A DNA stretch of 64,000 nucleotides from Excoecaria cochinchinensis (GCA_947683425.1 CANTUQ010000004.1:32069001-32133000), one strand, 5' to 3'; counted from the stretch's first letter, positions 1 through 11,484 are shown. Made by a program: numbers and translations. Notes: generated from the sequence alone by a model not told the origin.

Positions 1-1088
1 CCTATCTCTATTCTAGAATGGAAGTGGGATAGGGTGACTATGGATTCCGTGTCAGGATTGCCACTCACAAGAAGGAAGTATGATTCTATTTGGGGGATCA
101 TTGACAAGCTTACCAAGTTTGCTCAATTTTTACCAGTCCGAATGGATTATCCATTGAGTATATTGGTGGAATTCTATATTGGAGAGATAGTCAGATTGCA
201 TGGTCTAAAAGGGATCCAAGATTTACCTCTAAGTTCTGAAAGACATTGTAAGAAGCTCTAGGTACAATACTTCATATCAACACAGCTTTTCACCCCCAGA
301 CGGATGGGCAGTCAGAGCGAGTGATTCAGATACTGGAGGACATGTTAAGATGTTGTGTTGTTGAATTCGAGGGGAATTGAGAAAAGTACTTACTGCTAGA
401 ATTCACGTACAATAACAATTATTAGTCCAGTATCAAAATAGCTCCATATGAAGCGTTGTATGGAAGGAAATGTCGAACATCGTTATAGTGGACTGAGTTG
501 GGTGAGAAGAGGTTAGTGGGGTCAGATTTGGTTCGAGAAACTGAAGAGAAGGTATGAATGATCAAGAACATACTGAAAGAATCCATGGATAGACATAAGT
601 CATATACGAATCTCAAGAGAAAAGACATAGAGTTTTAAGTTGGGGATTAAGTGTTTCTTAAGGTTTCTCTATGGAGGAAAGTGTTGAGATTTGGCAAAAA
701 GGGCAAGTTAAGTCCCCGATTCATAGGCCCATATGAGATCTGATAGCGAGTGGGTCCCGTAGCTTATTGATTGAAACTGCCGCAAGAATTGAAAAAGATC
801 CATGACATTTTTCATGTATTGATGCTGCAGAGACACCGATCAGATCCCAACCATGTGATTAGACCAGTAGAGATCCAAATTCGGGCAGATTTGACTTATG
901 ATGAACAGCCAGTGCAAATCATAGTTAAAGAGATCAGGCAACTCAGGAATAAACATATCCCTCTGGTGAAAGTATTGTGGAATCATCATAACATCGAAGA
1001 AGCTACTCAGGAGCTTATAGCTGCTATGAGACAACAATATCCTCAATTATTCAACTCTGGTAAATTTCTAGGACGAAATTTCTTTTAG
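1..1088 (+). pseudogene. Tekay/Del-type gypsy pol 3' end: integrase core plus chromodomain, broken
   Basis: This is the 3' part of a chromovirus polyprotein that enters from the left edge. Recognisable integrase blocks occur in order: TMDSVSGLPLTRR, YDSIWGIIDKLTKFAQFLP, RDPRFTSKF in another frame near 210, HPQTDGQSERVIQ near 290, and PYEALYGRKCR near 447. The C-terminal chromodomain-like block follows (EQPVQIIVKEIRQLR, then IPLVKVLWNHHNIEEAT), ending at a stop at 1086-1088. In the family integrase inserts the cDNA and the chromodomain biases target choice. At least one frameshift near 200 and several stops make it nonfunctional. The stop lies directly before the LTR, as expected for Tekay/Del elements. 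Confidence 0.9.
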
Positions 1089-1098
1089 TAGGGAGATT
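1089..1098 (+). other. Weak polypurine tract before Tekay 3' LTR
   Basis: A short purine-rich run (TAGGGAGATT) lies between the pol stop and the LTR start TGAAATGACCC at 1099. In the family this primes plus-strand DNA. It is poor in purines for a PPT and may be mutated. Confidence 0.5.
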
Positions 1099-3184
1099 TG
1101 AAATGACCCGAAGGTCGGGTTAGTCGTAAACAAAATTTTCTAAGGTCAATCAGTGGACTCGGGGTGAAAATTTCGTCCATGGGTAGGAAATATTTTATTT
1201 GATCGTTAGAAAATACTGGTTATGACGAGTCTGTAAGCAACAATTTGAAGTCAAATGGAGGTCAAACGGGTCCGAAATGGCCGAAACGGTGCAAAGGGAG
1301 CATTGGGCATCTACCATGATAGAAAACCGTCTGTGGTGACAGACGGGCATCTATTGGGCGATAGATGGCTAGGCCGTCTGTGACTTCCGACCGGCGGCTT
1401 ATGGTTCCTCCAGTACGAATTGACCTAATTTTGACCTGTGTATTGACCAGACCATATCTTGAGCTACGAACTTCAGAAAAATATTTTAAAAATATGGACG
1501 CGCTCATAATAATGAGTAGAATCCATTGGTATAAAGCAATTAACATTTTAATGACACACAAAATTCAGCTATCGAACAGGGTAAATAATTACCGGACCAG
1601 GAAATGGTCTCCGATTGAACTGAAATTTTAAGTGTAAGCTAATAAAAATACGATATGAATTATAGAATTGAAATTGAAGTTGAGAAGTGAGAATTTAATT
1701 GTGATTGCATAAATGGGTTTTAAGTTTACTTTTTTGTTCGACCAAGTGGAAAGTCAAACCTAACCTTCACTTACCACTATAAATAGCTAAATAAATGCAG
1801 AATTTTTTGGGAGTCTCATACGTTTTCTCTCTTCTTCTTTGTTCTTCTTATTGGCCGAAGTATATTCTTCATTTTCTTTTTAATAGTTTTCATTTTTCCT
1901 TCATCAACCCTTCAATTTCAAGCCCCTCTACTAGAATTTAATTGGTGAGTGATAAACTTCATTTAGTAGAAGAAAAAGTGAAAGAATTCAAGGTTTTCAA
2001 GTGAGAGGGTAAATTGAGGTAAGTGAAATTAATGGGATTTAATTGATTTAATGGTTTAATTAAGTAGTTTTGGGTGCATATAAGTTAATTATTTTGTTAG
2101 ATTTAATCATTGATGCAAGAATTTGATGGATTTTTCATTAATGGAATCCGGCCATTGAAAGGGGAAAAGAAAGACAGGGTTGCTCAAAGGGAAAAGGCAA
2201 GAAGAGGGAAGAATAGGAGCCCCAAAGCAAGTATAAAAGGTTTGTGGTTACTAAATTCAATAGTTTTCCTTGAAAGTTGCATGGTTCGGGTTATGTTATA
2301 AGTGAATTTTGTAGATTATGTGATAAATTAAAACTAACTAGATAATTGTATTTTAGGATATTAGAAATGAATTTTAGGAAATTAGAATTTGAATAAGAAA
2401 ATTTGTAGGGTGAGATGATTGATTGGCCGAATAGCTTATGTGAGTTAATTGTAAGTATAATTGATGTTTATTGTTAAATTATGACATTTATAGGTATATT
2501 GAGATTAAATTAATAAATTGAGTGATAAATGAATAAAAATAAAAATGATAGTTTTAAGGGTGTATTAGACCGAATAAGATTTTATTATGTATTTTTAATC
2601 TATGTTTTAAATTAGTGGAAAATTATAGTGTAAAATGATTATAGAAGATATTTTAAGTGTTTAATAATTTTATGGAAATTATTGAAACTAATTGAATGTG
2701 GCTTTATTTAAAAGGGTTTTATGACTGGAAGTGAATGAGTATATGACGATTAAAAGGTGAATTTAAGATGGGTTAAGTGTTAAATTGATTAAATGAGAAG
2801 ACTGGAACCGAGATAACGGAAGAATTTAATTGATATGAATTTTTCTTCCCTTAGTAGTGTCTGGTAGTTGATCTAGTCCAGGATATGATATCTAGCCATA
2901 GGGAAACTGTACTGTGATTGGGGTCATGACGACTGCATTGGGTAGGTCAATGACGGACTACCATAGTGAAAAGTGATAAGCTATTCTATGATAGTGCTGA
3001 GTGGTCCTTTGGGGTAACTCTATAGTGTTGTGGACCAGGGGATCCATGCCCCGTGTATCTAGTTCACAGATGTCTACCGGAGTGGTACTAGGGGCAATAC
3101 GATAACATTTGAATTATAATTGATAATTTGAAAGTGACATGAAATGATATTAATGACTTAAGAATCTAAGAATAAATTGACATG
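1099..3184 (+). repeat. Tekay-type 3' LTR, left part (split by element B)
   Basis: The LTR begins TGAAATGACCC directly after the pol stop. Its U3 holds a GC-rich block with GACAGACGGGC and CCGTCTGTG (about 1330-1400). A TATA box at 1778-1786 follows, then a pyrimidine-rich leader typical of plant promoters (about 1825-1930). An AT-rich stretch and a GC-richer block at 2860-3110 come next; that block recurs in the Tekay LTR interrupted at 49000-49340. The LTR is interrupted at 3184 by element B and resumes at 14369. The small open frames in it are not credible genes. Confidence 0.85.
1778..1786 (+). promoter_or_regulatory. TATA box of Tekay LTR
   Basis: TATAAATAG lies about 680 bases from the LTR start, followed within 50-80 bases by a CT-rich leader. 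The position matches the minus-strand TATA of the Tekay LTR at 44051-53390. Confidence 0.7.
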
Positions 3185-3759
3185 TGTAGACACTGGGTCC
3201 TGAGACAGCCCAGATCAGAGTTATCCAATGATGATAAGATGCCTTGTCACAGGCAAAAAGGTTGAAAGTGTTGATTTCTTGTTTAAATTTGCATTTTAGA
3301 GTGAAAAAGTAAAAAAATAATAAAAAATATTTTGAAAATTAGATTTGAAAAATGGGGTTTAGAAATTGTAGTAGTTTTAGTTAATCTTTAACAATAAATA
3401 AAAAAAATTTCGAGCGTCGACCGCGGCAGCTCCCTGCGGCAACACGCACGCGACGCTGCGCACACGCTGGGCGAGCGCTCTCCCCCAGCGTGCGCTACGG
3501 ACACCTGCCGGGTGCACCGACGGGCGTCCGTAGCCCATGTCTGCCATAAAATGGTCATTTTCACCCCAAAACTGATTTTTTCAATTTTTTCCACACTGTG
3601 ACGCGTGTCGAACCCCGGGGCACCCCGAAGGCCCGCTTTTAGGGCGATCGGGATGAGGTTCATTAAAACTTGTAACGAATTACAAGTTTTCATGAACCTC
3701 ATCCCGATCACCCTGAAAGAGGGCTGTTCGAGGCGCCCCGGGGTTCGGCGCGCGTCACA
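3185..3759 (+). repeat. 5' LTR of B, internally deleted
   Basis: It starts TGTAGACACTGGGTCC and ends GCGCGCGTCACA. The first ~400 bases match the start of the 3' LTR at 11485, including the GC-rich block (3408-3530 versus 11726-11870). The central TATA, AT-rich leader and U5 hairpin region seen in the 3' LTR are missing and replaced by an inverted copy of the LTR end. Promoter activity is therefore unlikely. Confidence 0.85.
3598..3759. repeat. Large palindrome made of two opposed LTR ends
   Basis: The left arm starts TGACGCGTGTCGAACCCCGG; the right arm ends with its near-complement CCGGGGTTCGGCGCGCGTCA. The arms are about 75-80 bases each and meet near ACTTGTAACGAATTACAAGT (about 3669-3688), itself a palindrome. 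The right arm is the normal LTR 3' end; the left arm is the same sequence inverted. Confidence 0.85.
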
Positions 3760-3760
3760 G

Positions 3761-3778
3761 TGGCGACTCCGCTGGGGA
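3761..3778 (+). other. Primer-binding site, tRNA-Arg type
   Basis: TGGCGACTCCGCTGGGGA begins one base after the LTR end. It is complementary to a tRNA 3' end reading TCCCCAGCGGAGTCGCCA, the tRNA-Arg-type site known from Ogre-group elements. The same site recurs, with changes, at 35717, 60174, 24541 (-) and 55220 (-). Confidence 0.85.
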
Positions 3779-4553
3779 AGATACTCGAGACTTCACTTCG
3801 AAAGTACCTTGGTTAAAATTTACAATTGAGTTTTAATTTAAAAATTTCATCCTTTTTCGAAACTACATTGCATCTCATTAGAGCCTTAGATCTATGCTAG
3901 TTTGGTCCCTCTTTTGAACCCGGTGCGTTCCCGAAGCACGACCCTATGTTCACTCAATGTAGGGAAGTGTTAAGGATAATCACCAGCCCAAGCCTCGTAC
4001 CATCATGGTATATTAAATGGAGACCCGACCGGTCGTTACGCTCGTGATGAGCTAGACCCGTTGACAGGGACCATGCTTGGGTAGCCCTAAAAGAACATCA
4101 CCTTGGCCAAAGCTCATGTAATGGAAATAGTTACTTCCCTTAAGTGGTATGAACCTTAATACTATGCTTACTGTATGGATCATTATGTATTGGACAAACC
4201 TAGATAATTTGATTGGTCACCTAATCAAAGGCTTTCATGCCCCGATAAGCCCATGTCAACTTATTCGAACTGTCTAAATACATAACGATCATAACCCATG
4301 TGCCTGTGCATTAGTTAGGAGAGGTTATGCTGCCGGTTTTCCACAGTGCACCATACGCGTCCATCGAGTCCCCTGTTGACCCATGGGCTAATCCCACCTA
4401 GGAAAGAGACTATGACCTCGTGTACGGGAGTAACAAGGTTGGAAGGACCTATGTGCTTGCATGTGATTTGTGGATGTTGCATAAGCACGATCATGGATCT
4501 TATACGTCATTCATGCATCATCCTAACGGGTGTGTTTTGCAGCCATCATAGAT
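3779..4553 (+). other. Conserved untranslated leader of B
   Basis: About 0.75 kb between PBS and gag is strongly conserved with the leaders at 35735, 60192, 24540 (-) and 55219 (-). Landmarks are TTAGAGCCTTAGATCTATG, GAAGCACGACCCTA, AGTGTTAAGGATAATCACC and CACCTAGGAAAGAGACTATG. Small ORFs such as 4346-4594 are not conserved as proteins. It ends in TGTGTTTTGCAG/CC, which resembles a 3' splice site. Confidence 0.75.
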
Positions 4554-5976
4554 CGGCCCAGGTGGTCAAGAGGTCCCCAAGGGCGACTGCATAGGAATCC
4601 ATTCTTTGAGCTGCCAGAAAGGGTAGAGTTCTCCGACTTAGTTTCAGAAAGCAATCACGCTACATCATCCCAGTTCTCCATAGATTCAGAAATGGCCAAC
4701 TCACCAAGAGGGACAGATGCTACTAGGGTTATGATAGCAGAAGAAGTGGGCCGAAGGCTTGAAGAATTTGAGAACCGGATGATGGCCATGATGGCTACAT
4801 TGGGTCAGCCAAATGCGCCGCAGAACCCACCTCCTCCTCCCATGAAACAAAATGAACGGGAGGAGGACAGAGAAGACAGGCAAGAGGAAATTTGCCCACC
4901 ACCTATAGACTTGAGAGCAATAGCGTCAGGGGTCCAGAGATTAAGGCTAGGCTAGAGGTTGGAAGATGACCTAGAAGAGGATGAATATGAAGAGCCAGTG
5001 TCAGAGAGAGGGAAAGCACCCCAGATAGAAGAGGCCATCTGGAAGAAGATGGAAGAAAAGTTCGAGGCAATAGCAAAGATGTTGACAAGGGGTCGAGCGA
5101 TGAACCCCAAGGACAAGGAGCTGGACGGGGAGGATCAAATCCCTTTGAATTTCAAAATGCCTGATGTCCCGAAGTTTGATGGCACATCGAACCCCACCGC
5201 TCATATTAAGCAATACTCCTTGGTGATGAAGGGGACGACACTGACAAGGAGGCAAAAGATTGAATACTTCTGTTTGAGTTTGTTAGGTCCTGCAGTGGAC
5301 TGGTATCATGGGTTGGAACGAAGAATAAAGGAAGACTGGGACCTACTGACGGAGGAGTTCCTCCAGCAATACGATGTAGTACAAAGATGGAGGTCACTCT
5401 GAAAGATCTAGAGCTACTGCAACAAAAGCCAGACGAGTCATTTCATGAGTACCTAACCCGATGGAGGAACCGGGTAATGGAGATGAAGAAGAAGCCGGAT
5501 ACTCCAGACCAGATCAGGCTGTTTATTAGGAATGCCAGCCCATATTTGAAGGATGGGTTAAAGATGAAGGGGCTAAAGGACTGGGAGTCCTTGAAAGACA
5601 TAGCCATCGAAGTGAGGCTGAGCATCTGGATAAAATGGCTAAATCTGCAAACCCGACCTTGGGTAAGAACAAGGGAAGCAGCAGTGGTAATGGGGGCAAT
5701 ACTAGGGCAACAGAAGTCTTAACCACCGGAACGACTCCCAAACACCTCACTATCTCGGGCAAGCCATTATCTTGGCACTTCACCCGTCTCATCAAGGAAG
5801 GGAAGTTACAGCCCTTGCCAGCTGCGCCTGCCCCAAGTCAAGGAAAGCCTAGGCACAGAACAGACTGGTATTATGCGTATCACCAGTACACAAGGCATAG
5901 AACAGACTATTATCGTCCTCTAAGGGATCGCATTCAAGAATTGGTGCCTGGCCTGGAGGAAGAAAGAAAGAATTAG
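4530..5976 (+). pseudogene. gag of element B, frameshifted
   Basis: Gag packages the element RNA. The N-terminal segment (RPRWSRGPQGRLHRN) is shared by all copies here. It is followed by MANSPRGTDATRVMIAEEV, a charged linker, and the capsid-like core with VPKFDGTSNPTAHIKQYSL, KIEYFCLSLLGPAVDWYHGL, MEVTLKDLELLQQKPDESF and FIRNASPYLKDGLKMKGLK. Breaks are an in-frame TAG at 4953, a one-base loss near 5370 and a shift near 5607. In the knuckle the expected CX2HX4HX4C reads YAYHQYTRHRTDYY, so both cysteines are tyrosines. It lies directly upstream of RT remnants. Confidence 0.88.
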
Positions 5977-6299
5977 AAATGTTACAATGCCTTTCTTTTT
6001 TATAAAAGTGTATTCCTGAACTATGCACTTGTTCCTCTTTTCTATTTTAATAATATGGGCTTTTCTTATATATGCATTGTCATATCTTATTACATCAAGC
6101 ACAAACGATAATCATGATTAAGGCATTGGTCTAATAAACATTGTTTCATTCAGTCTCAATAAATAGTAATCTTGGTTGCATCCAATTTGACTCCTGAAGC
6201 GAGATAAAATTTGAGAGAATAAAAAAAAAGTGCAAAAAAGTCTTTGCGTGGACCTATGAAGACATGCTAGGAGCTGATCGCAGAATCGCCAAGCGCACC
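5977..6299. other. Spacer with no recognisable coding
   Basis: AT-rich sequence between the gag stop and the first RT homology. Protease and most of RT should lie here in a complete element; I see no retropepsin or G-patch motif. Confidence 0.5.
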
Positions 6300-6505
6300 A
6301 TTCCAACATATCCCGATCATGGATCAGTCAAGCTGAAGCTCAGAAGACCCAGGCCGGAAGGGACAGAAAAGGTCAAAAGGTGGAATCCACAAGCTGAGAT
6401 GAAGCCGAATTCTTTATACAACATCCGGCTTGGTTAGCGTCATCCTAATAGTCAAGAAGAGCGAAAAAAGTACGAGCTATCGAGATTTGAACAAAGCTTA
6501 TCCAA
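6300..6505 (+). pseudogene. Reverse transcriptase N-terminal remnant
   Basis: About 200 bases match the RT entry of Tat-type pol across two frames: VKLKLRRPRPEGTEKVKRW, then VSVILIVKKSEKSTSYRDLN and KAYPK. The family consensus here is KLRRLKPEW..EVQYPEW..VPVKKKDG..R.CVDYRDLNKA.PKD. The palm motif YXDD and RNase H are absent. Sequence is lost directly after KAYPK, where an A-rich run begins. It is clearly a fragment. Confidence 0.7.
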
Positions 6506-6645
6506 AAAAAAAGAAGGATCAAAAGGAAAGGAACAGGAAAAAGAATAAAATAAAAAAGAACGAAAAAAAAGAGAAAAATAAAATACAAAAAAGAGAGAGG
6601 AGAAAAAATCAATATGTAGGGCAAGCTTTGTTCAAATCCCGTTGA
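6505..6645. repeat. A-rich low-complexity insertion
   Basis: A run of AAAGAA/AAAAAG replaces RT sequence after the YRDLN motif. It translates as a lysine-rich tract that is not part of pol, and may be slippage or filler DNA at a deletion joint. Confidence 0.6.
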
Positions 6646-6706
6646 TCTACACATGCCCGCACTTCGCCATTTTTCTTGACTTTCGAAAAGGACCAAAAGG
6701 GTTATA

Positions 6707-7464
6707 TTGACTCACAACGGATATGGGTTACTCGAGCTTGGAAATAGACATCATAGGGGATGTGCGCTCTACAGCCCCAACGGACAGGGTCATGCCAAGA
6801 TGGTCTCCCGCACCACGCAAGGTTCAAGGACAGAAGGACACTTTATGTTTATGGCTAGGGAGTTGCTCCAGACGTATGGCATTAAAGACCACAAGTCCTC
6901 TCTGTATTGCCCTCAAACTAATGGGGCAGCAGAGGTTGCTAACAAGAAGATCTTGATCAAGATGGTTCAAAACTACAAGGATTGGGCAGAGAAATGGCCT
7001 TTTGCACTTCGAGGCTAGAGAGCCACCATCAAAACCTTTACAAGAGTCGCCTCCTATTTCTTAAATACATAGGGCAGAAATAATATGGCCGATCAAAATA
7101 GAGCTCAAATCTTTAAGAACAATCATGAAAGCCTAGATTTGGGAAGCCGACAGGGCACAGCAACGGCAGCAGCAATTGAACGAGCCAGACAATGACGGGT
7201 CATGGGATTATCACCACGGTCAGATCTATCAGAAAACATTCTGTTTGATCATTTGGAAAGATGGCCAGAAAGCATCCAATGAAAGAGGGAGATTCAATTA
7301 TCAAGAAAATGAGACCAGGTGTTCCGGGCATACGGGATAGGTTTAGGCTAACATGTTGTTCTTCAGGGATTGTATCTAAAACAGCAGCAACAGGTAGCAA
7401 TGAAGATGGCTTCAAGAACCAGTCAATATCAACAGACTCAAGGAGGTCCATGGTGAAAGACTAA
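6707..7464 (+). pseudogene. Integrase remnant of element B
   Basis: Integrase cuts target DNA and joins LTR ends. Visible blocks in shifting frames are GYSSLEIDIIGDV, YCPQTNGAAEVANKKI, WAEKWPFALRG, YHHGQIYQKT and MKEGDSIIKKMRPGVPGIRD. The last is the C-terminal segment that precedes the usual NWEGPYVV block, here scrambled. The zinc-binding HHCC domain and part of the core are missing. At least three frame changes occur. It follows the RT remnant and ends before a long untranslated 3' region, so pol ended here. Confidence 0.8.
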
Positions 7465-8544
7465 AAATCAAAAGAAGAGAATAAAAGCCCTGCGGGTCGA
7501 AAACCAAAAAAGGGCAGCCTTGCTAAAATTGGGCGTCTCGTCAGGGTGAAAACCGAAAAAAGGCACCTTAGGCAAAAATTAGAGGCTTGAGAGAAAATGT
7601 TCAATCAAGAAAACCCGAGAGGGCTGATTGATAATAGGAGTAGGATGCACATAAGGTGTTACTCATTGAGATTGAATAAAACTAGTGTTTTTGTATCACA
7701 TGTCTAGTCATGGTCATTCTTATTGCTATAAGGTGCATAGAGATAGAAATGCATGCATAAGCTAGGCGTAAACATGCAATTAAATGGTTAAGAGAAACCT
7801 ATTGCAGGCATAAGGACATATGCTGGAGCAATTTTCAAGGCAGTAATAATAATTTTTTTGTGATAAATCTTCCTCCTATTCTTAAAAAAAAATGAATAAA
7901 AGCCGCTGGAGTGGGTTGGGTCCATTCCAAGCAAAAATTAGGCACAGGGTCTTGTGAAAATCCCCAAAGGGACACATTTCCCGCTAAGAAAAGCTAGTGT
8001 GAAAATCCACAAGGGACGCACTATCTTTAAAACAATGACCTTTGACGCCTGGAGCGATAAGGCGGCATTACTTCGAATGACTTTCCTGTAGGCAGAACTT
8101 GATTCAGAGTCCTGGGGGCAAAATGCTCATTGACCGGGGGGCAAAGATGCGCATGGGTCAGTTCTCTTTGAAAAGATTATGGGTCAGAGTCCGTAAAGCC
8201 AAGACAATGCTTTTTAGATCCTTGGGAGCATCAGACAATGTGAGCAGCCAAGCAGTACCCTCAACGAATCCCTTAACCACCTGGGATGTGGTCTATCCAT
8301 TTTTGCATATCACATGCATCTCACGTGCATTCAATCCTTTATGCGTATAGATATGCACATGTAACCCTTGTACATTAATCCTTTGCTCGTGTATATAGCT
8401 TTATGTGTATATTTCACACACATTACGCACACACAATCTTTGTACATACTTTTGTGCTAATAACTTTACAGAAAAAAGGCCAAACCAAAGGACAACTTCG
8501 ACAAGATGAATTAAAGCCCACACAAGTCGAAATCATGTAAAACC
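7465..8544 (+). other. 3' untranslated region of B
   Basis: Noncoding internal sequence between pol and the first tandem array. It holds repeated phrases such as GTGAAAATCC..AAGGGA..CAC at 7950-8020 and purine-rich runs (CCTGGGGGCAAAATGC, about 8110). No ORF here is convincing. Confidence 0.55.
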
Positions 8545-9215
8545 ATGAAGGGATTATCTTTAAGTCCTTTTAGGCGTTCCTAGTCTCTTCGGAGCATTAT
8601 CTTTAGGTCCTTCTGTTAAGGCTTTGTTAGCCTTTTCGAAGCATTATATTTAAGTCCTTTTTTAGGCTTTCCTAGTCTCTTCGGAGCATTATCTTTAGGT
8701 CCTTTTGTTAAGGCATTGTCAGCCTTTTCGGAGCATTATCTTTAAGTCCTTTTTTAGGCGTTCCTAGTCTCTTCGGAGCATTATCTTTAAGACCTTTTTT
8801 AAGGCATTATCAGTCTCTTCGGAGGATTATCTTTAAGTCCTTTTTTAGGAGTTATCAGTCTCTTCGAAGCATTATCTTTAGGTCCTTTTTTTAGGCGTTC
8901 CTAGTCTCTTCGGAGCATTATCTTTAAGACCTTTTTTAAGGCATTCTCAGTTTCTTCGGAGCATTATATTTAAGACCTTTTTTAAGGCATTCTCAGTCTC
9001 TTTGGAGTATTATCTTTAAGACCTTTTTTTAAGGCATTCTCAGTCTTTTCGGAGCATTATCTTTAAACCTTTTTAAAGGCATTCTTAGTCTCTTCAAGCA
9101 TTATCTTTAGGTCCTTTTGTTAAGGCATTGCCAGCCTCTTCGGAGCATTATCTTTAAATCCTTTTCTTAGGGCATTTCAAATCTTTTCCAAGACGTTCTC
9201 AATCTCTTCAAAGAA
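8545..9215 (+). repeat. 45-47-bp tandem repeat array in B (about 13 copies)
   Basis: The unit has GCATTATCTTTAAGTCC, a T-run with TTAGGCGTTCC or AAGGCATT, then AGTCTCTTCGGA. Spacing between GCATTAT starts is 45-47 bases. Two subtypes alternate. Tandem arrays between pol and the 3' LTR are a known feature of Ogre-type elements. Confidence 0.9.
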
Positions 9216-10040
9216 TTAAGTTATTTCAAAAAAATGTCCCAAATCCCTTCAATCCAAGGTGATCCAAGAGGTGGGTTTAGCTCAACATTGTCGGGCACTG
9301 TTCAAAAAAGCAAGCCTATTCATGCACGCTATGCCGGGGGCAATCAAGTAAGTCTCTCTATCATAAGAGGCATATTCACACACATCACACAAAGTGTACA
9401 AAATCCAAATTCAAATGTACAAAGAATACAACTCTACAAAACCAAAAACAACAAAAACAAACAAAACAAAACAACACGAAACAAAAAGAAGAATATATTT
9501 TAAAGGCCTTGAAAATCCAATATACTGTAAAAATTCAAATACATCCAAAATGTAAGAATTCTAAAAACTTACAAGAAAAAAAAACAAATAAAAACAAAAA
9601 CAAAAACAAGGATCACTTTAAGAGACGCTAAAAGCAGAAAAATCATCCGCCTGCAGGCAAGCAACAAAACCTCCAATCCAATTTTTCTCTGAGGTGGCTC
9701 AAATCTATTTTCCTCTCTAGAGGCTTAACATCAAATTCTCTCACCCTCTTGAGAAGTACGCAGGTCTTTTCAACAAGGAGGCTACATTGGAGATGATAGA
9801 GGAATCGATATTTGGGGAAAAACCAACCGTCCTTCAGGGGGGCACCTGTTTGACATCGGCCCCAACAGGTATGTACTGCCACAGGTAAGCATCTCTTTTA
9901 TATACCTTGCACATTTTCTTTTCCCTTTTATTTTGTTTTTAGAAAAAAAAAAAAAAGAAAAAGAGGCTCAGGATAAGTGCCAGCGAAGAAAATGACGAAC
10001 AAGTCACCATACCGACCTAAGGATGGTCAACAGTCGGACT
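9216..10040. other. Noncoding spacer between arrays, with A-rich segment
   Basis: Includes an AAAAC/AACAAA-rich stretch (about 9430-9620) and an A-run near 9942. No coding signal is seen on either strand beyond short chance frames. Confidence 0.5.
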
Positions 10041-11295
10041 TTGGGTTAACCGGAGGGTGGTTAGCAAATCAGACACTACATCATAGTGGTTAGCAGATAT
10101 AGTACTAGCCGGATGGGGGTTAGCAGATCAGACACTGCGCGAGCCGAGACAAGGCCAGCAGAGCACATGCAGTAGAACAGATCGCAACGGGATCGAAGTT
10201 AGAGAACACTACATCTCACAAACACTGCGCGAGCTGAGACGAGGCCAGCAGAACACATGCGGTAGAATAGATCGCAAATAGATGTTGTAGTCAGAAAGTA
10301 CTGCATCTCACAGACACTACGGGAGCCGAGAGGAGGCCAGTAGGACACCAGCAATAGAACAAATGACCACAGAGGATGCAGTTAAACAACACTTCACCTC
10401 ACACCATGCAGGCCGAGATCAGGCTAGCAGGACAGACCAGCCGCCGTGTAGACTGAGATGAGGTTAGCGGGGGACAGCGATAGAACAGATCGCAACAGAG
10501 GATGCAGTTAGACAACACTTCACCTCGCACCGTGCAGGCCAAGATGAGGCTAGCAGGACAGACCAGCCGCCGTGCAGATCGAGATGAGGTTAGCGAGGGA
10601 CAGCGATAGAACAGATCGCAACAGAGGATGCAGTTAGACAATACTTCACCTCACACCGCGCAGGCCGAGATGAGGCTAGCGGGATAGACTAGCCACCGTG
10701 CAGACCGAGATGAGGTTAGCAGGGGACAGCGATAGAACAGAACAGAGGATGTAGTTAGACAACACTTCACCTCACACCGCGCAGGCTGAGATGAGGCTAG
10801 CGGGACAGACCAGCGGCTGTGCAGACCGAGATGAGGTTAGCGGGGGACAGCTATAGAACAGATCGCAACAGAGGATGCAGTTAGACAACACTTCACCTCA
10901 CATCGCGCAAGCTGAGATGAGGCTAGCGGGACAGACCAGCCGCCGTGCAGACCGAGATGAGGTTAGCGGGGGACAACGATAGAACAGATCGCAACAGAGG
11001 ATGCAGTTAGACAACACTTCACCTCACACCGCACAGGCCGAGATGAGGCTAGCGGGACAAACCAGCCGCCATGCAGACCGAGAAGAGGTTAGCGGGACAC
11101 CATGCGATAGAACAGATTGCAACAGAGAATGCAATTTGACAACACTTCACCTCACACCGCGCAGGCCGAGATGAGACTAGCCGCCATGCAGACCGAGATG
11201 AGGTTAGCGGGGGACAGCAATAGAACAGATCGCAACAGAGGATGCAGTTAGACAACACTTCACCTCACGCCGCGCAAGCCGACCGAAGGCGAGCG
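10041..11295 (+). repeat. Second tandem array of B (40-bp-type units, then ~125-bp units)
   Basis: The first part has units with GGATGGGGGTTAGCAGATC. From about 10390 the period is about 125 bases, marked by GAGGATGCAGTTAGACAA and by an internal doublet GAGATGAGGCTAGC / GAGATGAGGTTAGC. About eight long units are present. The order short-unit then long-unit is repeated in F at 40060-40860, so the two share this 3' region. ORFs at 10399-11443 on the minus strand are products of the array. Confidence 0.88.
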
Positions 11296-11484
11296 GGACA
11301 ATACGATAGAAAAGATTGCAAATGAGCCACAGTCTGATAGCACTACAGCTCAACAGCAACAAGTCGCAACATTCCACATAGCAAAAAGGTAAGGGCTGCC
11401 TCAGGTACGCATCTCTTTCCTTCTTCTCTGGATTTTGGCTCATCTAGGTACTAGTGCACTAGTTTCCCCAAAATTGGAGGCAAC
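11296..11484 (+). other. End of internal region and PPT of B
   Basis: The conserved 3' border contains TCTGGATTTTGGCTCATCTA, CTAGTTTCCCCAAAATTGG and AGGCAAC up to the LTR. The same border occurs at 41028-41045, 16916-16960 (-), 33263-33285 (-) and 30770-30801. Confidence 0.75.

Noticed and set aside
6430..6645. Lysine-rich 71-codon ORF
   Set aside because: Starts in RT remnant and runs into an A-rich low-complexity insertion; not a separate gene.
10399..11443. Minus-strand cysteine-rich ORFs of 68-80 codons
   Set aside because: Generated by the ~125-bp tandem units; no conservation beyond the repeat.
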